Positions 33,590-43,774 of a stretch of DNA of 64,000 nt are shown piece after piece. The stretch comes from CALABS01 sp050260775 (lineage in GTDB: Bacteria; Pseudomonadota; Alphaproteobacteria; Rhodospirillales; Magnetospirillaceae). The notes beneath the pieces are model-generated. The model had not been told where the DNA came from and ran no database searches. It worked only from the letters and a program-made list of their open reading frames with translations. A program made the translations under genes and the position numbers. The DNA lies in contig JBLNCP010000023.1 of assembly GCA_050260775.1 (NCBI GenBank), forward strand, positions 101,915 to 165,914, given 5' to 3'. The stretch's first letter is position 1. Every line of letters begins with the position of its first letter.

Positions 33590-35362
33590 CTACACCCCGT
33601 TGGCCAGCAGGGCCTCGATCGCCAGCTTGCGGGCGTCGGCGGTCAGTCCGACCACGGCGAGCGCGCTGATCGCCTCGGACAGGGTGACGACGTCGACCTT
33701 GTCGGCCGGCGCGTCGCCCAGGGCGGCCAGGGTAGCGAGCACGGTGATGCCGGTGCGGGCCTCGAGGGCGCCGCCCTGCATCAGGGCGAACAGCGCCGGC
33801 TTGGGGCCGGCGGCGGGCAGGTCGAGGGCGTCGAGCCAGGCGGCGTCGGGCACGCGCCCGCCCAGGCCGCTCAGGACCGACAGCAGCACCGCGGCGCGGC
33901 GACGCGCCTTTTCGGCCGGCACCCCGTCCTGGGTGGCGCGCCAGGCGGCATAGCCGGTGGTCGAGAGCGGGTGCTGCCCGCCGGCACTGTAGACCGCCGC
34001 ATACGGCCACAGCCGGTCGCCCGCGTGGGTGTCGGGGCCGGATAGGGCGACGTCTTGCCACTTGGCCGCCGCCTCCGGACGGCCGGCGGCATAAAGCGCC
34101 TTGGCCAGGGTTGCGGCGATGGCGGTATTCTCGGGACCGGGACGGATCTCGCTCAGCAGCGGCGCGAACACGCGCACGGCGGCGGCGAAATCGCCCCTCA
34201 CCGTGGCGAGATCAAGGGCACGGGCGACGATCTGGGCCTGGACGCCGGGATCCTTCATGTCGGCGGCCAGCCGGTAGAGCAGGGCGCGGGCGCGCGGTCC
34301 GCCGGCCTCGGCCTTGGCCAGCGCTCCCGACATGTCCTCGGGGGTGAACAGCGCCTCCGAATAGAGCTTCCTCAGTTCCGCGGCATCGAGCCCGCCCAGC
34401 GCCTCGGCACGCTCACCGGCGGCCAGGCGGGAATCCAGCGTCTCGGCGGGCGACAGCGCGATGGCGCGCAGCACGGCGGGCGAGGCGTTGGCGGCGGCAT
34501 CGGCCGGCAGGGGCAGTTTGGCCGCGCGGAAGACGGCGACGTGCAGCGGCTCGGGCTTGGGCAGCGACAGCTTGGCGTGGGCGGCCGGCGGCAGGCCCGA
34601 CAGGACCTCGGCGGCGGCGATGAAGGCGTTGTCGGGATCCTTGCGTTCGCGCAGCAGGTCGACGGCGAGGTTGCCCTCGGAGGTGCGGCCGGCGGCGAGA
34701 TGGCAGAAGGCCTGGGCCTTGGCGAGCATGCCGTCGGCGCCCTGGGCCAGTCCGGCGGCGGTTTCGGCGCAGGCCGCATCCAGGTTGCCGGTGGCGAACA
34801 GCGCCTCCAGCTTCAGCCGGGCGAGATTGGGGCTGATGGCGGCGGACGGGGCGGCCTTGGCCAGCGCCGCCACCCCCTCCACGTCGCCCATGGCCATCAG
34901 GCGTTCGGCGCGCAGTTCGACCAGGGAGGCGCCGTTGGCACGCGCCGCATCGGCACCTTGGGGGGCGGCGGCGGCGGTCAGCAGCAGGCGGCGCTCGAGA
35001 TCACGCACCGCCTGGATGCCGGAGGCTCCCGGCAGCAGCGGCAGCAGGCGGCGGACGACGTTGGCCGAGGTGCCGGCCCACATGTCCTGGGAGAAGGCGC
35101 CCTGGCGGGCTTCCAGCGTCCCCACCGATTCCGGGCTCATCGCCTCGAGGGCATGCACCTCGACCCCGCCGACGGCGCGGCCGTGCGGCAGTTCCACCCG
35201 CCGCTCAGGCTGGAGTTCCGCCGGGGGATGCAGCACCGGCGCCGCCGGGTCGGACGGCACCAGGCGCACGGGAGCCTGCGCGCTGGCGGGCAGCGCGGCG
35301 AACGTCAGCAGTCCGGCGGCCAGCAGACGGACGACCCGCCGATCAGCGCGCGAAGCGCTCAT
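33590..35362 (-). CDS. Exported Ala-rich helical-repeat protein of unknown function
   Basis: 590 residues with a signal peptide (VRLLAAGLLTFAALPASAQA). The rest is almost wholly alpha-helical, Ala/Leu-rich and built of TPR/SEL1-like helical pairs such as LARLKLEALFATGNLDAACAET. No catalytic motif was recognised. The start ATG 35362 lies inside the end of the small membrane-protein gene (20-bp overlap) with GAAGGTG upstream. It may be a periplasmic scaffold. I recall comparable proteins next to aroK in related genomes but cannot name a family. Confidence 0.7.
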   Translation of the reverse strand: MSASRADRRVVRLLAAGLLTFAALPASAQAPVRLVPSDPAAPVLHPPAELQPERRVELPHGRAVGGVEVHALEAMSPESVGTLEARQGAFSQDMWAGTSANVVRRLLPLLPGASGIQAVRDLERRLLLTAAAAPQGADAARANGASLVELRAERLMAMGDVEGVAALAKAAPSAAISPNLARLKLEALFATGNLDAACAETAAGLAQGADGMLAKAQAFCHLAAGRTSEGNLAVDLLRERKDPDNAFIAAAEVLSGLPPAAHAKLSLPKPEPLHVAVFRAAKLPLPADAAANASPAVLRAIALSPAETLDSRLAAGERAEALGGLDAAELRKLYSEALFTPEDMSGALAKAEAGGPRARALLYRLAADMKDPGVQAQIVARALDLATVRGDFAAAVRVFAPLLSEIRPGPENTAIAATLAKALYAAGRPEAAAKWQDVALSGPDTHAGDRLWPYAAVYSAGGQHPLSTTGYAAWRATQDGVPAEKARRRAAVLLSVLSGLGGRVPDAAWLDALDLPAAGPKPALFALMQGGALEARTGITVLATLAALGDAPADKVDVVTLSEAISALAVVGLTADARKLAIEALLANGV

Positions 35363-35483
35363 CGGGAATCACCTTCTCGACCTTGGCGGAGGGGGCGGGG
35401 ACATCCCACGCCGCGAGGAAGACGCCCCCGCCGACGACGACGGCGAGCACGAGGACGACCAGCATTCCGGCAAGCTTGCTCAT
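35343..35483 (-). CDS. Small single-pass membrane protein
   Basis: 46 residues starting MSKLAGMLVVLVLAVVVGGG. One membrane helix covers residues 4-25, then a short outside tail with Pro and charged residues (VPAPSAKVEKVIPDERF). It overlaps the start of the large exported gene by 20 bases, so the two are probably co-translated. Function unknown. The charged, non-repetitive tail and tight overlap favour a real gene. Confidence 0.65.
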   Translation of the reverse strand: MSKLAGMLVVLVLAVVVGGGVFLAAWDVPAPSAKVEKVIPDERFAR

Positions 35484-35660
35484 GGTCTTTCGCTGAACCT
35501 TGGTATGACTTTCTGGACAGGCCCGGGGCCGGGCGGATAAAAGCGCAGGAGGGCGGATCCACCGCTGCCGCCCGCACAAGGGAAAGCTAGGGCCCGACGA
35601 TGGCGAATCTGGGGCAGTGTATCGGTGTCGATCCCGCCGATCAATCGGGGCCGCGCCATT

Positions 35661-36230
35661 ATGAGTAATGACACGCCCCCGCCCGGCGAGGAGCTGGCGG
35701 GTCGGATCGGCCGCGCGATCGTCCTGGTCGGTTTGATGGGGGCCGGCAAGTCCTGTGTCGGGCGACGTCTGGCGGCGCGCCTGAAGGTCCCCTTCCTCGA
35801 CGCCGACGCCGAGTTCGAGGCGGCGGCCGGCTGCACCATCAGCGACTATTTCGCCCGCTTCGGCGAGCCCGCCTTCCGCGAGGGCGAGCGCAAGGTCATC
35901 GCGCGGCTGATGGACGGCCCGCCCTGCGTGCTGGCCACCGGCGGCGGGGCCTTCTGCGACCCCCAGACGCGGGCCCGCATCAAGGGCGGCGCCATCTCGG
36001 TCTGGCTGAGGGCCGACCTCGACCTGCTGGTCAAGCGCACCTCGGGGCGCGACCACCGGCCGCTGTTGAAGACCGGCGACCCGCGCGAGATCCTTTCGCG
36101 CCTGATGGAGGTCCGCTATCCGCTCTACGCCGAGGCGGATATCGTGGTCGACACCACCGACGAGGCGCCGGAGGTCACGGTCGCCGCCGTGGCCCGGGCA
36201 TTGGCCGACTATCTGGAGCACAAGGGATGA
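35661..36230 (+). CDS. aroK: Shikimate kinase
   Basis: 189 residues from ATG 35661. ATP-dependent phosphorylation of shikimate: P-loop GLMGAGKSCVGRRLA, the shikimate-binding DADAEFE and GGGAFC motifs, and the lid arginines in KRTSGRDHRPLL. Its stop overlaps the aroB start (ATGA), giving the standard aroKB pair for aromatic amino acids. The 177-bp divergent gap upstream holds no gene and should contain promoters for both directions. Confidence 0.95.
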   Translation: MSNDTPPPGEELAGRIGRAIVLVGLMGAGKSCVGRRLAARLKVPFLDADAEFEAAAGCTISDYFARFGEPAFREGERKVIARLMDGPPCVLATGGGAFCDPQTRARIKGGAISVWLRADLDLLVKRTSGRDHRPLLKTGDPREILSRLMEVRYPLYAEADIVVDTTDEAPEVTVAAVARALADYLEHKG

Positions 36231-37336
36231 CCGCCATGGACAGGCTGACCGTCGAGTTGGGCGAGCGCAGCTACGACATCCACATCGGCTCCGGGCTGAT
36301 CGACGGCGCCGGCGCGGCCATGGAGCCGCTGATGCGCTCGAAGCGGGCCTTCATCGTCACCGACGACGTGGTGGCGCCACTTTACCTGGCGCGGGTGCAG
36401 GCCTCGCTGGACAAGGCCGGTATCGCCCACGTCAACACCATCCTGCCCAACGGCGAGCACACCAAGGACTTTCCGCACCTGGAAGCGCTGCTGGACGCCA
36501 TGCTCGACGCCCGCTGCGAGCGTTCCACCATGGTGGTGGCGCTGGGCGGCGGCGTCATCGGCGACATCACCGGCTTCGCCGCCGCCATCCTGCAGCGCGG
36601 CGTCGACTTCGTGCAGATCCCCACCACCCTGCTCGCCCAGGTCGACAGTTCGGTGGGCGGCAAGACCGGCATCAACACCCGCCATGGCAAGAACCTGGTC
36701 GGCTCGTTCCACCAGCCGCGCCTGGTGCTGGCCGACACCGCCGCGCTGTCGACCCTGCCGCGGCGGCAGGTGCTGGCCGGCTATGCCGAGGTGGTCAAGT
36801 ACGGCTGCATCGACGACCCCGAGTTCTTCACCTGGCTGGAGGAGAACGGCCCCAAGGTGGTGGTGGGCGACGAGGCGGCCCGCCGGCATTCGGTGGCGGT
36901 GAGCTGCCGCGCCAAGGCCCGCATCGTCGCCGCCGACGAGCGCGAGGGCGGCGTGCGGGCGCTCTTGAACCTCGGCCACACCTTCGGCCATGCGCTGGAG
37001 GCCGAGACCGGGTTCTCCGATGAATTGCTGCACGGCGAGGCGGTGGCCATCGGCATGGTCATGGCCTTCCGCCTGTCGGTCCGCCTGGGGCTGGCCCCGG
37101 CCGCCGACGCCGAGCGTCTGGAACGCCATCTCGCCAAGGTCGGGCTGCCCACCGGCTTGTCGCGCCAGCGCGCCTGGGACGCGGAACGCCTGCTCCACCA
37201 CATGTCCGGCGACAAGAAGGTCAAGGACGGCAAGGTGACGTTCGTGCTGGCCAAGGGCCTGGGCCAGAGCTTCCTCACCCGCGACGTCCCGGAACAGGCC
37301 GTGCTGGCGCTGTTGCAAGACTTCTGCCGGGGCTGA
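36227..37336 (+). CDS. aroB: 3-dehydroquinate synthase
   Basis: 369-residue NAD- and metal-dependent cyclase making 3-dehydroquinate from DAHP. Conserved blocks are VVALGGGVIGDITGFAAA, QIPTTLLAQVDSSVGGKTGIN, the metal-ligand Glu in AGYAEVVKYG, and the two His ligands in LNLGHTFGHALE and LHGEAVAIGM. An alternative ATG lies three codons in (36236). It is followed 4 bp later by the CNNM/CorC gene, probably in the same transcript. Confidence 0.96.
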   Translation: MTAMDRLTVELGERSYDIHIGSGLIDGAGAAMEPLMRSKRAFIVTDDVVAPLYLARVQASLDKAGIAHVNTILPNGEHTKDFPHLEALLDAMLDARCERSTMVVALGGGVIGDITGFAAAILQRGVDFVQIPTTLLAQVDSSVGGKTGINTRHGKNLVGSFHQPRLVLADTAALSTLPRRQVLAGYAEVVKYGCIDDPEFFTWLEENGPKVVVGDEAARRHSVAVSCRAKARIVAADEREGGVRALLNLGHTFGHALEAETGFSDELLHGEAVAIGMVMAFRLSVRLGLAPAADAERLERHLAKVGLPTGLSRQRAWDAERLLHHMSGDKKVKDGKVTFVLAKGLGQSFLTRDVPEQAVLALLQDFCRG

Positions 37337-37340
37337 GCCC

Positions 37341-38612
37341 ATGCTGGTCGAGATCGCCGCCATCGTCGTCCTGCTGCTGCTGCTCGGCTTCTTTTCCGGC
37401 TCGGAGACGGCGCTGACGGTGGCCTCGAAGCCGCTGATGCACACGCTGGAGAAGGAGGGCGACCGCCGCGCCGCCCTCGTCAACCGGCTGCACCAGCGCA
37501 AGGAGCGCCTGCTCGGCTCCATCCTGCTCGGCAACACCCTGGTCCATATCCTGGCCTCGTCGCTGGCCACCAGCGTCGCCATCGCCGTGGCCGGCGACGC
37601 CGGCGTGGTCTACGTCGCCGCCATCATGACGGTGGTGGTGCTGGTGTTCGCCGAGATCCTGCCCAAGACCTTCGCCATCCAGCACGCCAACAAGACGGCG
37701 CTGGTCATCGCCCCGCTGATGCGGGTGTTCGTGACGGTGCTGGGGCCGGTGATCCACGGCATCCACCTGTTCGTCGACGCGTTGCTGTCGCTGTTCGGGG
37801 CGCGCGCGGTGAGGGGCACCGACCTCGAGGCGGCGCTGGCGGAACTCCGGGGCGCCATCGAGGTCCACGCCGCCGAGGAAGAGGTGGAGGAGGAGCGCAA
37901 GATGCTGCGCTCGATCCTCGACCTCAACGACGTCGAGGTGAACGAGGTCATGACCCACCGCCGCAACGCGGTGGCGGTGGATGTCGGCCAACCCGCCCCC
38001 GAGGTGATCGACCAGATCCTCAACAGCCCCTATACCCGCATTCCGCTGTGGCGCGACGACCCCGACAACATCGTCGGCGTCGTCCATGCCAAGGACGTGC
38101 TGCGCGCCGTCCGCGCGCTCAACGGCGACATGGCCGCCCTCGACGTGGCGGCGCTGGCGTCGCCGCCCTGGTTCATCCCCGATTCGACCACCCTGTTAGA
38201 GCAGCTCACCGCCTTCCGCAAACGGCGCGAGCACTTCGCCCTGGTGGTCGACGAGTACGGCTCGCTGTTGGGCGTGGTGACGCTCGAGGACATCCTCGAG
38301 GAGATCGTCGGCGACATTTCCGACGAGCACGACGTCGCCGTCGCCGGCGTGCGGCCGGCGGCCGACGGGTCGTACGTGGTCGACGGCACGGTGACGCTGC
38401 GCGACCTCAACCGGCAATTCGAGTGGGACCTGCCCGACGAGGAAGCCTCGACCATCGCCGGCCTGTTGCTGCACGAATCGCGGCAGATCCCCTCGGTCGG
38501 ACAGGTGTTCCTGTTCTTCGGCTTCCGCTTCGAGGTGCTGCGGCGCCACCGCAACCAGATCACCTCGATCCGCATCACCCCGCCCCAGGGGACGGTGGCC
38601 GAGGAAGACTGA
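37341..38612 (+). CDS. CNNM/CorC-type transporter (DUF21-CBS-CorC_HlyC)
   Basis: 423 residues. The N-terminal DUF21 domain (1-~180) has four hydrophobic segments with GFFSGSETALTVASKPL and LLGSILLGNTLVHI. A CBS pair (~195-320, with VVDEYGSLLGVVTLEDILEE) and a C-terminal CorC_HlyC domain (~335-415) follow. Such proteins mediate or regulate Mg2+/Co2+ efflux. The gene is often called hemolysin by mistake. It is last in aroK-aroB-corC, with a repeat element after its stop. Confidence 0.9.
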   Translation: MLVEIAAIVVLLLLLGFFSGSETALTVASKPLMHTLEKEGDRRAALVNRLHQRKERLLGSILLGNTLVHILASSLATSVAIAVAGDAGVVYVAAIMTVVVLVFAEILPKTFAIQHANKTALVIAPLMRVFVTVLGPVIHGIHLFVDALLSLFGARAVRGTDLEAALAELRGAIEVHAAEEEVEEERKMLRSILDLNDVEVNEVMTHRRNAVAVDVGQPAPEVIDQILNSPYTRIPLWRDDPDNIVGVVHAKDVLRAVRALNGDMAALDVAALASPPWFIPDSTTLLEQLTAFRKRREHFALVVDEYGSLLGVVTLEDILEEIVGDISDEHDVAVAGVRPAADGSYVVDGTVTLRDLNRQFEWDLPDEEASTIAGLLLHESRQIPSVGQVFLFFGFRFEVLRRHRNQITSIRITPPQGTVAEED

Positions 38613-38622
38613 CAACTCTGCC

Positions 38623-38724
38623 GTCATGGCCGGGCTCGACCCGGCCATCGTGGGCGCCGCCCAATCCGTTGCCGGGAAACTCCCGCGGCAACGCGTGAAT
38701 CGCCGGGTCAAGCCCGGCGATGAC
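38623..38724. repeat. Intergenic palindromic repeat, family B (second copy)
   Basis: Bounded by GTCATGGCCGGGCTCGACCC and GGGTCAAGCCCGGCGATGAC, which are near-perfect inverted copies. The middle has a TTGCCGGGAA/GCGGCAACGCG stretch. It sits between the convergent corC-type and ComEA-like genes and resembles the element at 12459. Confidence 0.75.
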
Positions 38725-38759
38725 CAGTGAGAGTACGGGCAGGAGCGACGTAACCGACC

Positions 38760-38957
38760 CTAGACGGTGGCCTGATCCCTCAGGTGCTCCATCGCCTTCT
38801 TGCCGAAGCCCGGGATCTTGTCGAGGTCCTCGACGCTCGAGAAGCGGCCGTGCTCCGCGCGGTAGTCGATGATGGCCTGGGCGCACTGGTCGCCGATGCC
38901 CTTGATCTTGCCCAACTCGCCCCGGGTCGCGGTGTTCAGGTTGATCTTCATCGCCAT
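38760..38957 (-). CDS. ComEA-like helix-hairpin-helix DNA-binding protein
   Basis: 65 residues from ATG 38957 (MAMKINLNTATRGELGKIKG). Two helix-hairpin-helix units are seen: LGKIKGIGDQCAQAIIDYRA and LDKIPGFGKKAMEHLRDQ, which covers nearly all the protein. There is no signal peptide or anchor, so it is unlikely to work as a classical competence receptor. A cytoplasmic DNA-binding role is more likely. It lies 68 bases after recQ on the same strand. Confidence 0.85.
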   Translation of the reverse strand: MAMKINLNTATRGELGKIKGIGDQCAQAIIDYRAEHGRFSSVEDLDKIPGFGKKAMEHLRDQATV

Positions 38958-39025
38958 GGGGTGCGTCTCCGTCTGGTGATACCCGAAGGAACACCGACGG
39001 CGGCGCGAAGGTTCAGCGCGACCGT

Positions 39026-40825
39026 TCACCGGGCCCGGGCGATGGCGTCGAGGAACAGGGCGCCGTAGCGGGCCAGCTTGGCCTGGCCGATGCCGTGGAT
39101 GGCTCCCATCTCGCTCAAGGTCACCGGCTTGACGGTGGCCAGCTCGATCAGGGTGCGGTCGGCGAACACCACGTAGGCGGGGACGCCCTCGTCGGCGGCC
39201 AGCGTCCGCCGCAGCGCCTTGAGCTCGCCCAGCACCACCTGGTCGGCGCGCGAATCGTCGCGGGCCACCGTGCGGCCCGACCGACTGCTGCGCGACCTCT
39301 TCTCCAGCACGTCGGCGCGTAGCTCGATGCGGGCCTTGCCGCGCAGCACCTGGGCGCCCTCCTCGGTCAAGGACCAGCGGCCGAACTCGGTGAAGTCCAG
39401 CCAGATCAGCCCGGCGGCGTACAATTGGCGGATCAGCGAGCGCCATTGGTCGCGTGAACGGTCCTTGCCGACGCCGAAGGTGGGCAGGGATTGATGGCCG
39501 TACTGGAGGACCGCATCGGTCTCGTTGCCCACCAGCACGTTGACCAGATGCTCGGTGCCGAAGCGGCTGCCGGTGCGCAGGATGGCGCTCATCACCTTCT
39601 GGGCTTCGACGGTGCCGTCGAACACCTGGGCGCCTTCGAGGCAGAGGTCGCAATTGCCGCAGGGCTCGGTCTTCTCGCCGAAATAGGCGAGCAGGGTCTG
39701 GCGGCGGCAGCGCGGCGCCTCGCACAGCGCCAGCAAGGCGCCGAGGCGCTGGTGCTCGACCCGCTTCTGATCGTCGGACGCCTGGCTGTCCTCGATCTGC
39801 ATCCGCCTGAGCTTGATGTCCTCGACCCCGTAGAAGGTCAGCGTGGCGGCGGGCAGGCCGTCGCGGCCGGCGCGGCCGATCTCCTGGTAATAGGCTTCGA
39901 TGGTCTTGGGCAGGTCGGCGTGAACCACGAAGCGGACGTCGGGCTTGTCGATGCCCATGCCGAACGCCACCGTCGCCGCCATCACCAGCCCGTCCTCGCG
40001 CAGGAAGGCGTCCTGGTTGGCGTCGCGCACCGGCTGCGGCAGGCCGGCATGGTAGGGCAGGGAGCGGTGGCCGTTGTCCGACAGGAACCGGGCCATCTCC
40101 TCGGTGCGCGCCCGCGAACTGCAATAGACGATGCCGCTGGCGCCGCGATGGGCCTCGATGAAATCGACGATGCGGGCCTTGGTGTTCTTCTTGGCCCGCA
40201 TGGCGAGCGACAGGTTGGGCCGGTCGAAGCCGCCGATGAACAGGCGGGGTTCGGAGCGGAACAGCCGGGCCTGGATATCGGCGCGGGTCGCCTGGTCGGC
40301 GGTGGCGGTCAGGGCCACCGTCTGCACGCCGCCCAGCGCCTCGGCCAGCTGGCCGAGCGCCAGGTATTCCGGGCGGAAATCGTGGCCCCATTGCGAGACG
40401 CAGTGGGCCTCGTCGATGGCGAGGCGGCGGATGCCGGCGCGCCGCAGCATGTCGACGGTGTCGGGCCGCGCCAGCCGCTCCGGGGCGGCGTAGAGCAGTT
40501 TGAGGCGACCGTCGAACAGGGCGTCCTGCACGCGGCGGTTCTCGGCCGGATCGTTGGCGGAATTGAGCGCGCCGGCCTCGATGCCGGTGGCCCGGAGCGC
40601 CGCCACCTGGTCGCGCATCAGCGCGATCAGCGGCGAGGCCACCACGGTCAATCCGTCGCCGACCAGGGCCGGCAGTTGGTAGCACAGCGACTTGCCCGCT
40701 CCCGTCGGCATGATCGCCATGACGTCGGCGCCGGCGAGGATGGCGCCGACGATCTCCTCCTGGCCGGGCCGGAAGGCGTCGAAGCCGAAGACGTCCTTGA
40801 GCAGGGTGCGGGCGCGCTGGAGCAT
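39026..40825 (-). CDS. recQ: ATP-dependent DNA helicase RecQ
   Basis: 599 residues from ATG 40825. Helicase motifs are PTGAGKSLCYQLPAL, DEAHCVSQWGHDF, TATADQ and AFGMGIDKPDVRFV. The RecQ zinc site follows with four Cys in RRQTLLAYFGEKTEPCGNC. The C-terminal HRDC domain (~520-599) is followed by a short tail. It unwinds recombination intermediates and stalled forks. The open frame extends 21 codons upstream into a palindromic repeat, so the inner ATG is preferred. Confidence 0.95.
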   Translation of the reverse strand: MLQRARTLLKDVFGFDAFRPGQEEIVGAILAGADVMAIMPTGAGKSLCYQLPALVGDGLTVVASPLIALMRDQVAALRATGIEAGALNSANDPAENRRVQDALFDGRLKLLYAAPERLARPDTVDMLRRAGIRRLAIDEAHCVSQWGHDFRPEYLALGQLAEALGGVQTVALTATADQATRADIQARLFRSEPRLFIGGFDRPNLSLAMRAKKNTKARIVDFIEAHRGASGIVYCSSRARTEEMARFLSDNGHRSLPYHAGLPQPVRDANQDAFLREDGLVMAATVAFGMGIDKPDVRFVVHADLPKTIEAYYQEIGRAGRDGLPAATLTFYGVEDIKLRRMQIEDSQASDDQKRVEHQRLGALLALCEAPRCRRQTLLAYFGEKTEPCGNCDLCLEGAQVFDGTVEAQKVMSAILRTGSRFGTEHLVNVLVGNETDAVLQYGHQSLPTFGVGKDRSRDQWRSLIRQLYAAGLIWLDFTEFGRWSLTEEGAQVLRGKARIELRADVLEKRSRSSRSGRTVARDDSRADQVVLGELKALRRTLAADEGVPAYVVFADRTLIELATVKPVTLSEMGAIHGIGQAKLARYGALFLDAIARAR

Positions 40826-40844
40826 CCTCTTGTCCTCACCGCCT

Positions 40845-40919
40845 GTCATCCTGAGCGGGGCGAAGGATCTCGTGCCGAACCGGCGCAAGATCCCTCGTCG
40901 CGATGCTCCTCAGGATGAC
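40845..40919. repeat. Intergenic palindromic repeat, family A (third copy)
   Basis: Outer arms GTCATCCTGAG (40845-40855) and CTCAGGATGAC (40909-40919) are perfect inverse copies. Inner AAGGATCTCGTG and AAGATCCCTCG echo the copy at 4122. It lies between recQ and the helicase gene upstream, both on the minus strand. Confidence 0.8.
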
Positions 40920-40926
40920 GGCAACC

Positions 40927-42396
<1,470 letters not shown>

Positions 42397-42637
42397 CGCC
42401 CTGCCTGAGAAGCCTGGCGGGGGATTATGGGGCGCCCGGCGGGCACGCGACCAGCGGGAAGCGGGGAGTTTGGGGGGAGTTTCCGGACAAGGGCGCGATA
42501 CGCGGCCCGCGTGCAGTCCGGAAGAAATCCGTGGGCCGTCTGGCCCGTGGCGCGACGTATAGCAGATAAGGGGCCCGCAAGGCCAACGATTTCGGGCCCA
42601 GGCTTGAAAGGAGGGGTGGCGTCATTACCATTGGGCG

Positions 42638-43774
42638 ATGACGATCGCCACCCTCTCGGACGCGCTCAGGCGCTTTCTCGGCCTGGAAGCCAGCGGCGGG
42701 ATCGTGCTCGCGGCTGCTGCGGCGCTGGCACTCATCCTCGCCAACAGCCCCGCCGGCCCCCACTACCAGGCCTTCGTCGAGCTGCCGGTGGGCGGACATC
42801 CGCTGGTCATGTGGATCAACGACGGGCTGATGGCGGTGTTCTTCCTGCTGGTCGGCATCGAGATCAAGCGCGAGGTCATGACCGGCGAACTGTCCAACTG
42901 GGGGCAGGCGGCGCTTCCGGCCATCGCCGCGCTGGGCGGCATGATCGCCCCCGCCCTGGTCTATGCCGCGATCAATCGCAACGATCCCGCGGCCCTTGCC
43001 GGCTGGGCCGTCCCCACCGCCACCGACATCGCCTTTGCCCTCGGCGTGCTGTCGCTGCTGGGGTCCAGGGTGCCGCCGTCGCTCAAAGTGTTCCTGCTGG
43101 CGCTCGCGGTGATCGACGATCTGGGCGCCATCGTGGTGATCGCCCTGTTCTACACCAGCGAGCTGTCGGGCACCGCGCTGGCGCTGGCGGCGCTGGCGAT
43201 TGCCGGGCTGGCGGCCATGAACCGTCTCGGGGTGCGCAGGCTTACCCCCTACCTCGCCGTCGGCCTGGCGCTGTGGGCCTGCGTGCTGCAGTCGGGGGTG
43301 CACGCCACGCTGGCCGGGGTGACGCTCGGCTTGCTCATCCCCCTGGATGACGGCCGGCTCGAGCATCGCCTGCATCCCTGGGTGGCCTACGCCATCCTGC
43401 CGCTGTTCGCCTTTGCCAATGCCGGGCTGGCGCTGGGCGGCCTGCACCTGTCGGCGCTCGCCGACCCCGTCCCCCTCGGTGTCGCGGCGGGGCTGCTGGT
43501 GGGCAAGCAAGTGGGGGTGATGACCTTCGCGGCCGCGGCGATTCGGACCGGCCTCGCCCGCCTGCCCGAGGGCGCGACTTGGGCGCAGTTTTATGGGGTG
43601 GCGGTATTGACCGGCATCGGCTTCACCATGTCGTTGTTCGTCGGCATGCTGGCTTTCCCCGATGGCGGCGCCCACGGCGCCGGGGTCCGCCTCGGGGTGC
43701 TGGCGGGCTCGCTGGCGTCGGCGCTGCTCGGTGCCGCCATCCTGCGCGCCGCGGCGGGACGGTCACAGCACTAG
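42638..43774 (+). CDS. nhaA: Na+/H+ antiporter NhaA
   Basis: 378-residue inner-membrane antiporter with about 12 helices. The paired aspartates of the ion site are in LAVIDDLGAIVVIA. Family signatures GIEIKREVMTGEL and VPTATDIAFALGVLSLLG are present. It exchanges sodium for protons in pH and salt homeostasis. Upstream, a 241-bp divergent gap to the helicase gene has GGAGGGG about 25 bases before the ATG. The 3' end overlaps the convergent DUF748 gene by 12 bases. Confidence 0.95.
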   Translation: MTIATLSDALRRFLGLEASGGIVLAAAAALALILANSPAGPHYQAFVELPVGGHPLVMWINDGLMAVFFLLVGIEIKREVMTGELSNWGQAALPAIAALGGMIAPALVYAAINRNDPAALAGWAVPTATDIAFALGVLSLLGSRVPPSLKVFLLALAVIDDLGAIVVIALFYTSELSGTALALAALAIAGLAAMNRLGVRRLTPYLAVGLALWACVLQSGVHATLAGVTLGLLIPLDDGRLEHRLHPWVAYAILPLFAFANAGLALGGLHLSALADPVPLGVAAGLLVGKQVGVMTFAAAAIRTGLARLPEGATWAQFYGVAVLTGIGFTMSLFVGMLAFPDGGAHGAGVRLGVLAGSLASALLGAAILRAAAGRSQH

